Below are positions 33,156 to 43,465 of a stretch of DNA of 64,000 bases, piece after piece. A program made the translations under genes and the position numbers. Location of the stretch: NCBI RefSeq assembly GCF_000265405.1, contig NC_018010.1, positions 3,183,501-3,247,500 on the forward strand, given 5' to 3'. The notes under the pieces were generated by a model. The model made no database searches. It had not been told where the DNA came from and saw only the letters and a program-made list of their open reading frames with translations. The stretch comes from Belliella baltica DSM 15883 (lineage in GTDB: Bacteria; Bacteroidota; Bacteroidia; Cytophagales; Cyclobacteriaceae). Every line of letters starts with the position of its first letter. The first letter of the stretch is position 1.

Positions 33156-34571
33156 TTAATCAATTACATTCTTTCTAGTACCGTATTTAGACGTGGTTGG
33201 TTTTTCCTGAAATTCTGGACTTTTTTCAACCTTTGGATTTTGTCTTGGCTTGAATCCACTCGGAGTATCTGGGTTTTCGGGATCTCTTACAACATGGGAC
33301 TGAGCAGTATTTTCCCTTGGTCTTCGATTAGGCTTTTGTTCAGTTTTAGGTTGATTTGATTTTTTATATCCTGAAGAGCTAGATTTTTTTTCCTTTTTGA
33401 AATCTCCTCTAGAATTTGAGCTACTTGAAGCCGAGTAGCTCGGGCCAGACTCAAAGCCTTCTGGTAAAGGGACTTTTTCTATTTCCATTCCAATCAACTT
33501 TTCAATGTTATTGAATTTGAATTTATCCTTCTCATTGATAAAAGTAATCGCTTCTCCTTTGCTATCTGCTCGGGCAGTTCTACCCACTCTGTGCACATAA
33601 TCTTCTGGATCATTTGGCGTGTCAAAGTTGATCACCAATTCGATTCCTACCACATCAATCCCTCGAGAAATGATATCCGTTCCTACCAAGATTCTCAAGT
33701 TTCTATTCTTGAACCTTGACATGATCTGTTCTCTTTCAACCTGCTCTAAATCAGAATGAAAAGCCTCTACTTCAAAATCCTTTTTCAAGACTTTAAACAG
33801 ACTCTTCACCTTATCTTTTGTAGATGCAAAAATGATCACAGCTTCATAATCTTTCTGTCTCAGGATATGCTTGACAAGATCTTCTTTTTGCGTATCATAA
33901 GCCAAGTATGCAGTCTGAGTCACTCCTTCTGCTGTCTTACCTAATGACAAACTTATCTCTTCAGGATTATTCAAAAGCTTCTTGGAAAATTGTCTGATTT
34001 TTGGAGGCATGGTAGCCGAGAAAAGAATCGTCTGTCTGTTCTTTGGTAAGTAATTCACGATTGTCAGCAAATCATCTGAGAACCCCATATCGAGCATTCT
34101 ATCAGCTTCATCTAGGATCAAATGCTGTAAGCTGTCCAAATTGATTTTTCCACCTGCTAATAATGCAATCAACCTTCCTGGCGTAGCGACAACAATCTCC
34201 GCTCCTTGCTCAAGAGCACGTTTTTGCTGCTCCCATACCAATCCGTCACCGCCACCATAGATAGGGATCGAACTAATCCCTAAAAAATAAGCGAAGCCTT
34301 GGATCTGTTGATCAATTTGAATGGCCAATTCACGAGTTGGTGCCAAAACCAAGGTATTCAGCTTATTTTCGCCTGACTTAGCTATTTTATTCAAAACAGG
34401 CAAAATAAAAGCTGCTGTTTTCCCAGTTCCAGTTTGGGCACATGCAATGATATCTCTTCCCTCCAAAATAATGGGAATTGCCATCTCTTGTACTGGGGTA
34501 GGTTTTTCGAAACCCATAGCATCTAGACCTTCTTGTAAAGACGCTTCAAAATTAAAACTATTGAAATTCAA
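33156..34571 (-). CDS. DEAD-box RNA helicase (RhlE-like)
   Basis: Motifs in order: Q motif (FNFEASLQEGLDAMGFEKPTP), Walker A AQTGTGKTAAF, PTRELA, TPGR, DEAD, SAT, then ARADSKGEA and HRVGRTARA. The C-terminal about 90 residues are basic and low complexity (RGDFKKEKKSSSSGYKKSN), an RNA-binding tail. The start is taken at the TTG giving (M)NFNSFNFEASL as in relatives; an ATG 39 nt upstream overlaps the preceding gene. It remodels structured RNA, likely in ribosome assembly or mRNA decay. Confidence 0.9.
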   Translation of the reverse strand: MNFNSFNFEASLQEGLDAMGFEKPTPVQEMAIPIILEGRDIIACAQTGTGKTAAFILPVLNKIAKSGENKLNTLVLAPTRELAIQIDQQIQGFAYFLGISSIPIYGGGDGLVWEQQKRALEQGAEIVVATPGRLIALLAGGKINLDSLQHLILDEADRMLDMGFSDDLLTIVNYLPKNRQTILFSATMPPKIRQFSKKLLNNPEEISLSLGKTAEGVTQTAYLAYDTQKEDLVKHILRQKDYEAVIIFASTKDKVKSLFKVLKKDFEVEAFHSDLEQVEREQIMSRFKNRNLRILVGTDIISRGIDVVGIELVINFDTPNDPEDYVHRVGRTARADSKGEAITFINEKDKFKFNNIEKLIGMEIEKVPLPEGFESGPSYSASSSSNSRGDFKKEKKSSSSGYKKSNQPKTEQKPNRRPRENTAQSHVVRDPENPDTPSGFKPRQNPKVEKSPEFQEKPTTSKYGTRKNVID

Positions 34572-34584
34572 AATTGTGATGATT

Positions 34585-34929
34585 TTAAGTATATAAATAA
34601 GCCCATGCAATCAATCCAAATTGCAATGGAAGTCGGAGCAGTAATGCCCATTTTGGAATGCCTTTCGCTCCTTTTTGATACATATAAAGATTTGCAGGAA
34701 ATACCGCTATCAATAAAATGATTATCCCAAAAGCTGCATAAGTCCTTGTTTGTGCAAACAACAAACCTAAACCAAAAAGAATCTCAAAGGCACCAGCCAA
34801 CAAATTCATTAATTTTGGATTGGGTATATAAGGCGGGATGATGCGGAGATACATCTTTGGTTTTAGAAAATGCATCACTCCAGCTAAAACATATAATCCA
34901 CTCATTAAATAAAGAAAAAATGAATACAT
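34585..34929 (-). CDS. DoxX-family small membrane protein
   Basis: 114 residues, four membrane helices: SFFLYLMSGLYVLAGVMHFL, NLLAGAFEILFGLGLLFA, YAAFGIIILLIAVFPANLYM and LPLQFGLIAWAYLYT, with the MHFLKP and FPANLYMYQ motifs of the DoxX/MauE-like family. It lies directly upstream of the helicase on the same strand. Confidence 0.8.
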   Translation of the reverse strand: MYSFFLYLMSGLYVLAGVMHFLKPKMYLRIIPPYIPNPKLMNLLAGAFEILFGLGLLFAQTRTYAAFGIIILLIAVFPANLYMYQKGAKGIPKWALLLRLPLQFGLIAWAYLYT

Positions 34930-35037
34930 GTAGAATTGTTCTGCTATTTGGTGATCAATGTATATATTGAGACTAAATGTATCACAATACTCTCACATTA
35001 GCAATTATCACTCCCAAAACCCTATAAATAAGCTTGT

Positions 35038-36879
35038 ATGAAACAGATATTTACACTTCTATTCTGCTTTTGTATTTTTTCAAATTCCTTTTCTCAAACC
35101 CAGAAACCACAATTACACGGTAAACATTGGATGGCAATCACTGGAAAACCACTTGGAGCAACTGCAGGTGCAACCACCTTTGCCAAAGGCGGAAATGCCG
35201 TTGATGCAGCTTGTGCTATGCTCGGTGCTGTCTGTACCATGTGGGATGTGCTGAGTTGGGGCGGAGAAACACAAGCGCTCATCTACAATCCAAACACAGG
35301 AAAAGTCATTGCCATCAATGCCATGGGGTATGCTCCAACAGACGCTACTCCAGAATTTTTCAAAGAAAAAGACATGAACTATCCACCTGAATTCGGGCCA
35401 CTTGCAGCAACCACGCCTGGCACACCAGGAGGATTAATGACCATGTTGGCAGAATACGGAACGATGTCATTGGCGGAAGTTTTGGCTCCTGCTATGGAAA
35501 TGGCCAAAGGCTATCCAATCGAAGCACAAGCAGCCAATAGCATCGAAGCGCAAAAAAATAGAATCAAAGATTGGCCTTATTCCAAGAAAGTATTTTTACC
35601 CCATCTAGGAGAAGAAAGAGAAGCCCCATACCCTGGAGAAGTGTTTGTTCAGGAAGATTTGTATCAAACCTTATCAAAATTAGTAGAAACTGAAAAAGAA
35701 GCCTTAGCTGCTGGGAAAAGTAGAAAAGAAGCTATTTATGCAGCTTACGAGAGATTCTATAAAGGTGATATTGCAAAAGAGATCGTACGAGGTACCAGAG
35801 AACAAGGTGGTTTATTCACTGAACAGGATTTGGCCAATTGGAAAGTAAAAATTGAAGAACCATTATCTGTAAACTACAAGGGAATCGATGTTTATAAATT
35901 GCAGGAATGGACCCAAGGTCCGGCATTGCTACAATCATTGAACATATTAGAAAACTTTGACTTGAAGTCAATGGGATATAATTCTGCTAATTACATCAAC
36001 ACAGTTTATCAGGCCATGAGCTTGGCATTTTCTGATAGGGACTTTTATTATGGAGATCCAGATTTTGGACCTAAGAGCCCAATGAATGGCTTGCTTTCAA
36101 AAGCTTACGCCAAAGAAAGAGCAAAATTGATCACAGAAAATAATGATCCCAAAATCGGCCCGGGTGATCCGTATCCATTCCAAGGTGAAAGCAATCCTTT
36201 TATGAATTTGCTCAAAACCAGAAATGATGTTTTGGCTTATGACAGACCTGAGCTACCCATCCAAGGTTTAGATGATCCATTTTTGGAGCATTTCCTAAAA
36301 GGTACCACCACTATCCAAGCCGCGGATGAGGAAGGTTGGGTGGTTTCCATCACACCTTCAGGTGGTTGGATTCCTGCTGTGATTGCAGGAAATACTGGAG
36401 TTGGCTTAAGCCAAAGGATGCAAAGCTTTGTTTTGGATGAAAAATTGAACCCCTTCAATGTCCTTGAACCCAATAAAAGACCTCGCGTAACGCTGACACC
36501 AAGCATGGCACTGAAAGACGGAAAACCATTTCTTTCCTTTGCGGTTCAAGGCGGAGATACTCAGGATCAAGATTTGCTGCAAATGTTCTTGAATATCGTT
36601 GAATTTGACATGACTGTTCAGGAAGCTGCTGAAGCTGCAAATATCCACAGTTATCAGATGCAATCATCTTTCGGCGCCCATGAAAGCAAACCCGGTTCCA
36701 TCACCCTCAACACCGAAGTCCCATCTTGGGTACGCAACAATTTGAAAAAAAGAGGTTACAAAATGGATTTCCAAAACCGAACTTCCGGGCCACTCAATGC
36801 CATTTGGTTTGACTGGAAACACGGTACCTTCTGGGGCGGCTCCAGCAATCATGGGGAAGATTATGGAATTGCCTGGTAG
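35038..36879 (+). CDS. gamma-glutamyltransferase-family protein, exported
   Basis: The 613-residue product has a signal peptide (IFTLLFCFCIFSNSFSQ). It follows the Ntn-hydrolase GGT fold: GATTFAKGGNAVDAACAMLGA, PGTPGGLMTMLAEYGTMSLAEVLAPAMEMAKG, then the self-cleavage site GTTTIQAADEEG with the candidate nucleophile Thr at about 423-425, and PRVTLTPSMAL. The Ser-Ser oxyanion motif of classical GGTs is replaced by SGGW, so the substrate may not be glutathione. Preceded by an intergenic gap and followed by a terminator. Confidence 0.85.
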   Translation: MKQIFTLLFCFCIFSNSFSQTQKPQLHGKHWMAITGKPLGATAGATTFAKGGNAVDAACAMLGAVCTMWDVLSWGGETQALIYNPNTGKVIAINAMGYAPTDATPEFFKEKDMNYPPEFGPLAATTPGTPGGLMTMLAEYGTMSLAEVLAPAMEMAKGYPIEAQAANSIEAQKNRIKDWPYSKKVFLPHLGEEREAPYPGEVFVQEDLYQTLSKLVETEKEALAAGKSRKEAIYAAYERFYKGDIAKEIVRGTREQGGLFTEQDLANWKVKIEEPLSVNYKGIDVYKLQEWTQGPALLQSLNILENFDLKSMGYNSANYINTVYQAMSLAFSDRDFYYGDPDFGPKSPMNGLLSKAYAKERAKLITENNDPKIGPGDPYPFQGESNPFMNLLKTRNDVLAYDRPELPIQGLDDPFLEHFLKGTTTIQAADEEGWVVSITPSGGWIPAVIAGNTGVGLSQRMQSFVLDEKLNPFNVLEPNKRPRVTLTPSMALKDGKPFLSFAVQGGDTQDQDLLQMFLNIVEFDMTVQEAAEAANIHSYQMQSSFGAHESKPGSITLNTEVPSWVRNNLKKRGYKMDFQNRTSGPLNAIWFDWKHGTFWGGSSNHGEDYGIAW

Positions 36880-36930
36880 GTTTTAGGTGATCAAGTGATT
36901 AGGGAATTAGTTGATTAGGTTTAAAAGTTT

Positions 36931-36970
36931 GGAAGACGCTTGAGGAATGGCGTCTTTCAATTTTTTTTTG
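36931..36970 (+). terminator. terminator after the GGT-family gene
   Basis: AAGACGC ... GCGTCTT stem followed by TTTTTTTTTT. Confidence 0.8.
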
Positions 36971-37218
36971 GATCTGAGAATTATAAGATTTTAAAATTGA
37001 AAAATTCATCATTGGTCATATCGAACAAAGTGAGATATCTCCTTTAAGTCGATATGACTTCAAAGTATCAATTACATTTCTCATAAATCTAAAATCTACG
37101 CTCTAAAATCTAAAATCATTCTTAAATCTGCGAAATCCGCGGAATCTGCGTGCTCCCCTCTTCGGGCTTCCGAAACAATCTTCTATATTTGCAAATTCAA
37201 AAAAACAAAACGATTACA
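36971..37218. other. intergenic stretch before tyrS
   Basis: No gene is seen. It has repeats of AAATCTAAAATC and a GC-rich ATCTGCGAAATCCGCGGAAT stretch that resemble decayed intergenic repeats. A possible -7 box is CTATATTTGC (37181-37190), 30 nt before the tyrS start. Confidence 0.45.
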
Positions 37219-38511
37219 ATGAACAACTTTATCGAAGAATTGCGCTGGAGAGGAATGCTTCAGGACATGACACCAGAAATCGAAGAACACCTGAATAAAG
37301 GAATGGCTTCTGCATATCTGGGTTTCGATCCTACTGCGGATTCTTTGCATATCGGGCATTTGGTGGGTGTGATGACACTTTTACACTTCCAAAAAGCTGG
37401 TCACAAACCTTTTGCACTTGTCGGTGGCGCTACAGGAATGATTGGTGATCCTAGCTTCAAATCTGCCGAAAGGAATCTTTTGGACAAAGCCACACTCGAT
37501 CACAATATCGCTTCTATCAAAACCCAATTGGGTAAATTTTTGGATTTCAATCAAGGTTCTGAAAACAAAGCTGAACTAGTAAACAACCATGATTGGATGG
37601 CTGAATTCTCTTTCTTAGATTTTATCAGAGAGGTTGGAAAGCACATCACGGTTAATTACATGATGGCGAAGGATTCTGTGAAAAGGAGACTTGAAGATGG
37701 AAATGGATTATCATTTACAGAGTTTACTTATCAGTTGATCCAAGGATATGACTTTTACCATCTTTGGAAAAATAACAATGTAAGCATCCAACTAGGTGGT
37801 TCCGATCAGTGGGGAAATATCGTCACTGGAACAGAGATGATCCGAAGAATGGGTGGTGGCTCAGCTTATGCTTTGACTGTCCCTTTGATTACCAAAGCTG
37901 ATGGAACGAAATTCGGTAAAACTGAAGGAGGTTCTGTATGGCTTGACCCTGAGAAAACATCTCCTTATGCTTTCTACCAATTTTGGCTGAATGTATCAGA
38001 TGAAGATGCATCCAAGTACATTAGAATTTTCACGACGCTGGATCAAAATACGGTAGAGCATTTGGAAAAAGAGCATCAGGAAGCGCCACATTTGAGAGCT
38101 TTGCAAAAGGAAATAGCCAAGCAAGTGACAATTATGGTTCACAGCGAGCAGGATTATGAAATGGCATTGAAGGCCTCTTCCATCCTATTTGGTAAATCAT
38201 CTACTGAAGATTTAGCATCTTTGGATGAAAGAACATTCTTGCAGGTTTTCGATGGTGTACCTCAAGTTCAAATTTCAAAAGCTGAATATGATGCTACAGG
38301 AAATGTTTTGGATTTGTTGGCCGAAAAAGCTGGCAATGCGATTTTCCCTTCCAAAGGTGAAGGTAGAAAAATGATCCAAGGTGGAGGTGTAAGCATCAAT
38401 AAAGAGAAAATCATGGATCCGAATGCTGCTGTTGAAGCTAATCTTTTGCAGAATAAGTACCTACTGATCCAAAAAGGAAAGAAAAACTACTACATCATCG
38501 AAGTAAATTGA
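37219..38511 (+). CDS. tyrS: tyrosine-tRNA ligase
   Basis: The 430-residue class I synthetase starts at ATG 37219 ([19 protein letters not shown]), matching other TyrRS. ATP-binding signature HIGH in [10 protein letters not shown], the tyrosine pocket ([18 protein letters not shown]), a KMSKS-like KFGKTEGG, and a C-terminal S4-like RNA-binding domain ([11 protein letters not shown]). Charges tRNA-Tyr in the cytoplasm; essential. Confidence 0.96.
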   Translation: MNNFIEELRWRGMLQDMTPEIEEHLNKGMASAYLGFDPTADSLHIGHLVGVMTLLHFQKAGHKPFALVGGATGMIGDPSFKSAERNLLDKATLDHNIASIKTQLGKFLDFNQGSENKAELVNNHDWMAEFSFLDFIREVGKHITVNYMMAKDSVKRRLEDGNGLSFTEFTYQLIQGYDFYHLWKNNNVSIQLGGSDQWGNIVTGTEMIRRMGGGSAYALTVPLITKADGTKFGKTEGGSVWLDPEKTSPYAFYQFWLNVSDEDASKYIRIFTTLDQNTVEHLEKEHQEAPHLRALQKEIAKQVTIMVHSEQDYEMALKASSILFGKSSTEDLASLDERTFLQVFDGVPQVQISKAEYDATGNVLDLLAEKAGNAIFPSKGEGRKMIQGGGVSINKEKIMDPNAAVEANLLQNKYLLIQKGKKNYYIIEVN

Positions 38512-38551
38512 TAAATAGAATTCAATGATTTCTTTCATTGATATAAAAAAC

Positions 38552-38595
38552 AAAACAGGCAATTAGGGTCTTCCTTTTTGCTTGTTTTATTTTTG
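38552..38595 (+). terminator. probable terminator after tyrS
   Basis: AAAACAGGCAA ... TTGCTTGTTTT stem (one G-T pair) followed by TATTTTT. Confidence 0.55.
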
Positions 38596-38690
38596 GACAT
38601 AATCTTGATTTTTACATTAAAAATCTTTCAAATTTTTTACTCCTCATTTCCATCTGTTTAAGAATCACGATTAGTTTTTAGATTAAATTT

Positions 38691-38725
38691 TTGAATTATG
38701 TTTAATATATTTGAATATAATTCAA
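38691..38725 (+). promoter_or_regulatory. palindromic operator and promoter of the TetR gene
   Basis: TTGAATTAT (38691-38699) and ATAATTCAA (38717-38725) are perfect inverted repeats flanking a TATATTTG -7 box (38706-38713), 13 nt before the regulator's ATG. Typical place for autorepression; inferred only from position and symmetry. Confidence 0.55.
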
Positions 38726-38738
38726 TAAAAAGAATATC

Positions 38739-39440
38739 ATGGGAGCACAAGAGAGAACACAGAGAGAAAAAGCGATATTAGAGTCTGCAATCAAACTTTT
38801 TAACGAAAAAGGCTATCATGCCACAAAGATGGACGAAGTTGCTAAGGGGGCTAAAATTTCCAAAGGACTGACCTATTTTTACTTCAAAAATAAAGAAGAT
38901 CTCTACATGGCTGTTACCCGAAAAGCTTTTGAAGGATTGAAGGATGTATTTCGAGATGTGTTCAGAACAAAAAATAAAAATGGACTTCAAATGCTTGTTG
39001 ATTTGGTCCAAAAATACTTGGACTACAGTCAGGAAAACAGAATGTATTATCAAGCCATCTTGAATTTTATGGGTATGTTAAATTTGTACAACAATCTTGA
39101 ATTAAGAAAATCTATTGATCCATTAATATTAGAAAGCGAACATTTTCAAAAACTACTTGACATTCATCATGATTGTGGGAAATTCGGAATTCAGATGGTT
39201 TCCTTGGGTATCAAAGATGGCAGTATCAGACCTGAATTACAGCCAGAAATTACTTTTTATACCATTTGGAGTATGCTTATCGGCTATGAAAGACTGAGTG
39301 GACCTGTGAATTATGAAAACAAAGAAATCAAGATCCACATTGATAATTGGAAGCCAGGATTTATTCGTTTGATGCAAGATATGCTAAAAGGAAGCATCCA
39401 AGCTTCCCGTCCAAATGTGGTTCAGGGAAGTCTCTTTTAA
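38739..39440 (+). CDS. TetR-family transcriptional regulator
   Basis: The 233-residue product has an N-terminal TetR HTH: REKAILESAIKLFNEKGYHA, then TKMDEVAKGAKISKGLTYFYFKNKEDLYMAV. The ligand domain is of the TetR_C type and its target is not evident. It probably controls itself through the palindrome upstream; the other target could be the S9 peptidase or the acyl-CoA operon downstream, but nothing in the sequence proves this. Confidence 0.92.
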   Translation: MGAQERTQREKAILESAIKLFNEKGYHATKMDEVAKGAKISKGLTYFYFKNKEDLYMAVTRKAFEGLKDVFRDVFRTKNKNGLQMLVDLVQKYLDYSQENRMYYQAILNFMGMLNLYNNLELRKSIDPLILESEHFQKLLDIHHDCGKFGIQMVSLGIKDGSIRPELQPEITFYTIWSMLIGYERLSGPVNYENKEIKIHIDNWKPGFIRLMQDMLKGSIQASRPNVVQGSLF

Positions 39441-39452
39441 CAAATTTCATTT

Positions 39453-39626
39453 ATGGAAAATCAAGATTTTCAAATAGTACCTTATACTGATAATCTAAGA
39501 AATCAACTTATTAATGTGTGGGAAAGGTCTGTTTTAGCAAAGCATTCATTTTTAAAACCCAATGATTCTGAGAATGAAATTAGATCAATTGCCTCCTCGA
39601 ATCTAAAACAGCCTAGAAAGGCCTAA
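39453..39626 (+). pseudogene. N-terminal fragment of a GNAT acetyltransferase
   Basis: 57 codons: YTDNLRNQLINVWERSVLAK then HSFLKPND, the first helix and loop of YjaB-like GNAT acetyltransferases, followed by a stop; the acetyl-CoA binding part is absent. It starts 12 nt after the TetR stop codon. Confidence 0.6.
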
Positions 39627-39715
39627 ATATCACTATTTACGAAGCATTTTTTACATCAGTGGTTCTAACCTAGTTGAATGATTTGATATTTTTACGAATC
39701 AATAAATCAAGATTT

Positions 39716-42196
39716 ATGAAGAAAATATACGCAATCCTTGTCTTGTTCATCTCCTTCGGATTTGTCCAAGCACAAGACACTCCAACAAAGGGGAACTATG
39801 AATTAGCTTCTCGATTTTCACCCGAAAAAGTCAGAAAAATGATTTTTTCCACCAGTGTTGATCCGCATTGGTTAAAGAAATCAGATCGATTTTGGTACAC
39901 TTACGAAACTACAAATGGTAAGGAATGGTACATCGTCGATCCAGCTGCAAGAACAAAAAAATCATTCTTTGATAAGGACAAGTTAGCAGCTGAAATCACT
40001 AAAATTGTGAAAGATCCATTTGATGGTCAGCATTTGCCTATCACTAGCTTGAAGTTTCTTGAAGATGAGAACACCATCCAGTTCAAAATCAGAAGTACAA
40101 AAGACGTAGTCAAAAAAGACTGGGCAGAGATCAAAGAAAAAAACAAGAGCGCTAAAGACTCTTTAGAGAAAAAGACTTTTGTTTTCCGATATAACTTACA
40201 AAACAATCAATTGATTGAAGTTGACGATCCTGAAGAGGATGCAAAGCGTCTATCTTGGGCGAATATTGCTCCAGATTCTTCCAAAATTGTCTTTGCTAAG
40301 CATGACAATCTATTTTGGATGGATAAGGAAAATTTCCTGAAAGCTGTAAAAGACGACAAAGACAGCACTATTGTTGAAAATCAAATCACTGAAGACGGAG
40401 AAAAAGATTACAGCTATGGCGGTGGTCGTGGTGGTGACAATGTGGAAGAGGAGAAAAATAAAGACAATAGAAAAAGAGCTGGAGTAATTTGGTCAGAGGA
40501 TTCTAAGCAATTTATTTTAACTCGCTCGGATGTTCGTGAGGTAAAAGATCTTTGGGTAATCCAAAATGTAAAGGACCCAAGACCTACTCTTGAAACTTAT
40601 AAGTATGCCATGCCAGGCGAGAAGGAACAACCGATCACTGACTTATTGCATTATTCATTTGAATCCAAGGAAATGTCCAAATTGGATGTAGCCACTTTCA
40701 AGGATCAATCAATTGGACTTTGGACAGCTTCAAGACCTGTTGTAAATAGAGATGATGACTTTACTCCTATCGTATGGTTAGGTGATGTGAACAATTTCTA
40801 TTTCTCCATCACTTCTAGAGATTTGAAGAAAATAGATATTGTAAGATGGAATATTGCAGAAGGTAAAAAGGAAGTTGTTATTGAGGAAAGAAGCAACACT
40901 TACATTGACATCATCAAGCCTGAGATTATCAACAATGGCTCTGAGATTGTACATTGGTCAGAAAGAGATGGATGGAGACATTTTTACCTTTATGGAAAAG
41001 ATGGTAGCCTTATACGTCAATTAACATCTGGACCATTCCACACAGACAGAATTGGTACGATTGATGAAAAAGGAAGATTCCTTTATTTTATCGCTAATGG
41101 TAGAGAAAAGGGCGAAGACCCATATTACGAGCACATGTATAAAGTGAGCTTAAATGGTGGTGCAATCACACTTCTTAACCCAGGTGATTATAACCACAGT
41201 TCATCACCAAATGATAAAGGAACCTACTTTGTAAACAATTTTAGCAGAGTGAACACTGTTCCTATGTCATCACTTCATGACAATACAGGTAAAAAAATCA
41301 TGGATTTGGAAGAAGCTGATTTGTCAAATTTATTTGCAGCAGGATACAAATTCCCTGAAACATTCAAGTTTAAAGCTGATGATGGTATCACAGATCTTTA
41401 TGGTGTGATGTACAAGCCATTTGACTTTGACTCTACGAAAGTCTATCCTATTATCGAGTATGTCTACCCAGGACCACAAACAGAAGCGGTGAATAAGTCT
41501 TTTGGAAGAGGTTTTGACAGAACAGATAGATTAGCACAATTTGGTTTTGTTGTTGTCACTCTTGGGAACAGAGGAGGCCACCCTGGTAGATCAAAATGGT
41601 ACCATAATTATGGTTATGGTAACCTGAGAGATTATGGTTTAGCTGACAAAAAAGCTGCTGTTGAGCAATTGGCTGACCGACATCCTTTCATTGATAGAAA
41701 TAGAGTTGGTATTCATGGACATTCTGGAGGTGGATTTATGTCTACAGCTGCGATGCTCGTTTATCCTGATTTCTTCAAAGTGGCAGTTTCATCTGCAGGA
41801 AATCATGAAAACAACATCTACAATAGATGGTGGTCAGAAAAACATCATGGAGTTCAGGAATTGATTTCTCCAAAAGGTGACACTTCATTTGTTTACAAAA
41901 TCGAAAAGAACCCTGATATAGCGAAAAATCTAAAAGGCAAACTACTTTTGGTAACTGGTGACGTAGATAATAACGTTCATCCTGCAAATACTATTAGAAT
42001 GGCTAATGCTTTGATCAAAGCAAACAAAAGATTTGATTTTATTATCCTTCCAGGTCAAAGACATGGTTTTGGAGATATGACAGAGTATTTCTTCTGGAGA
42101 ATGGGCGATTATTTTGTTCAGCACCTCCTGGGCGACAATACTCCCCCACCAACAGATATGATGGAAGTTCAGCGAGAAAAAGCTATGACTAAGTAA
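39716..42196 (+). CDS. S9-family dipeptidyl peptidase, exported
   Basis: The 826-residue product starts at MKKIYAILVLFISFGFVQAQ, a signal peptide; an earlier ATG is unlikely. The N-terminal beta-propeller (DPP IV N-domain) is followed by an alpha/beta-hydrolase domain from about residue 560. Catalytic Ser in GIHGHSGGGFMS, Asp in TGDVDNNVHPAN, His in GQRHGF. Members remove dipeptides from peptide N-termini in the periplasm. A long charged linker (GGGRGGDNVEEEKNKDNRKR) lies in the propeller. Confidence 0.92.
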   Translation: MKKIYAILVLFISFGFVQAQDTPTKGNYELASRFSPEKVRKMIFSTSVDPHWLKKSDRFWYTYETTNGKEWYIVDPAARTKKSFFDKDKLAAEITKIVKDPFDGQHLPITSLKFLEDENTIQFKIRSTKDVVKKDWAEIKEKNKSAKDSLEKKTFVFRYNLQNNQLIEVDDPEEDAKRLSWANIAPDSSKIVFAKHDNLFWMDKENFLKAVKDDKDSTIVENQITEDGEKDYSYGGGRGGDNVEEEKNKDNRKRAGVIWSEDSKQFILTRSDVREVKDLWVIQNVKDPRPTLETYKYAMPGEKEQPITDLLHYSFESKEMSKLDVATFKDQSIGLWTASRPVVNRDDDFTPIVWLGDVNNFYFSITSRDLKKIDIVRWNIAEGKKEVVIEERSNTYIDIIKPEIINNGSEIVHWSERDGWRHFYLYGKDGSLIRQLTSGPFHTDRIGTIDEKGRFLYFIANGREKGEDPYYEHMYKVSLNGGAITLLNPGDYNHSSSPNDKGTYFVNNFSRVNTVPMSSLHDNTGKKIMDLEEADLSNLFAAGYKFPETFKFKADDGITDLYGVMYKPFDFDSTKVYPIIEYVYPGPQTEAVNKSFGRGFDRTDRLAQFGFVVVTLGNRGGHPGRSKWYHNYGYGNLRDYGLADKKAAVEQLADRHPFIDRNRVGIHGHSGGGFMSTAAMLVYPDFFKVAVSSAGNHENNIYNRWWSEKHHGVQELISPKGDTSFVYKIEKNPDIAKNLKGKLLLVTGDVDNNVHPANTIRMANALIKANKRFDFIILPGQRHGFGDMTEYFFWRMGDYFVQHLLGDNTPPPTDMMEVQREKAMTK

Positions 42197-42231
42197 CTAA
42201 AATACAACCACTAATAAATGAACTCTTAATC

Positions 42232-42264
42232 AAAAAAAACCGACCAATTAGGTCGGTTTTTTTT
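42232..42264. terminator. bidirectional terminator between convergent genes
   Basis: AAAACCGACC-AATTA-GGTCGGTTTT perfect stem with T-run on both strands. Confidence 0.9.
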
Positions 42265-42325
42265 GTTGTATCATTCTAATTAACTTATAACTTAATTGTC
42301 TCAATAACTAATACCCAATCAACTC

Positions 42326-43297
42326 CTAACTAACCAAAATGATCTTCCCATTCCTTCCTGCCTTTTCATAGGCCTTTAGTGCTTCCTGAAATTCCTCCAA
42401 AGGATAGGTTGCTTCAATATCCACTTTTACCTTTTCTGAAAGTAAATGTGTAAAAATCGTTTTGAAGGCCATCTGTCTAGATTCAGCAGTCAAACTTTCC
42501 ATCCAGGTTGACAACCAAAATCCTTCAACTTTCAAATTCTTAAAAATCAACAAACCAGAATTCAATGGGATATTTTCAAGGCTTAACAAGCCGAAAACAA
42601 TCATTTTCCCATTTGTTCTCAGGCAAGACAATGCTCTTGCGCCAAGTACCCCTCCTACTGCATCGAAGACAACTTGCACTCCTTCACCTGTATGTTCGGC
42701 GATAACCTTTGGTAATTTTTCATTCTCGGTATTGATCACTACATCAGCTCCTAATTCTTGTAACAAGACTTTTTGATCATCTCTCCTCACTGTACAAGCT
42801 ACTTTGATACCTTTTTGGCTAGCCATCTGAATTGCCAATTTGCCAAAAGCAGATGCTCCGGCAGTTATTAATAACCAATCTCCAGCTTTCAATCCACTCG
42901 TTTCGATCATCCCATAAGCTGTCAAGGGATTGACGAAAGCTTGACAGGCTACTTCATCAGACATCCCATTTGGAACCGGAATCAATAAATGTGCTGGCAC
43001 AGTTACATATTCTTTCCAAGTTCCAATGGCTGTAAAAATAACTTTTGTACCTTTTTTAAATGTTCCAGCTTCGTCTTCCTCTTCTACAATTCCGGCGGCT
43101 TCAAAACCTGCTGAACTTGGTAGTTTTGGCGTAATCCCATACATTCCTCTCACAAACATGATGTCGGAGGGATTGATATTTCTTGCTGTCACTTTGATCA
43201 AAACTTCCTTAGGACCAGCTTTAGGTCGATCTGCTTCTTCTAATTTTAAAACTTCTTCTGGAAGGCCAGTGGAGTGAAATACTACTTGTTTCATCAA
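42326..43297 (-). CDS. zinc-independent quinone oxidoreductase-like MDR enzyme
   Basis: The 323-residue product has a GroES-like N-domain (EVLIKVTARNINPSDIMFVRG), the NADPH-binding site AGASAFGKLAIQMAS, and the family signature AVGGVLGARALSCL. The catalytic zinc residues are missing, as in quinone oxidoreductase/enoyl reductase members (QOR, MECR). It is divergent from the acyl-CoA operon, so it may act in the same pathway as an enoyl reductase or quinone reductase. Confidence 0.85.
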   Translation of the reverse strand: MMKQVVFHSTGLPEEVLKLEEADRPKAGPKEVLIKVTARNINPSDIMFVRGMYGITPKLPSSAGFEAAGIVEEEDEAGTFKKGTKVIFTAIGTWKEYVTVPAHLLIPVPNGMSDEVACQAFVNPLTAYGMIETSGLKAGDWLLITAGASAFGKLAIQMASQKGIKVACTVRRDDQKVLLQELGADVVINTENEKLPKVIAEHTGEGVQVVFDAVGGVLGARALSCLRTNGKMIVFGLLSLENIPLNSGLLIFKNLKVEGFWLSTWMESLTAESRQMAFKTIFTHLLSEKVKVDIEATYPLEEFQEALKAYEKAGRNGKIILVS

Positions 43298-43465
43298 TTA
43301 TATCTTTTTACTTTTTTCAAAATTCTTACAGACTAATTTACAAAAAATACTCGGTATGCATAACATTTTTTAGAATATGCTTAGATTATAAAATGGTTTT
43401 AATTAACTTGAAGAGACTTAGTTTTTAGAAATGGAAAATCATCAAAATCTTTAATTAGCAGCATC

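Noticed and set aside
34572..34610. Upstream ATG of the DEAD-box helicase (MHGLIYILKIITI...)
   Set aside because: It would overlap the end of the DoxX gene and add a hydrophobic stretch not found before the conserved FNSFNF start.
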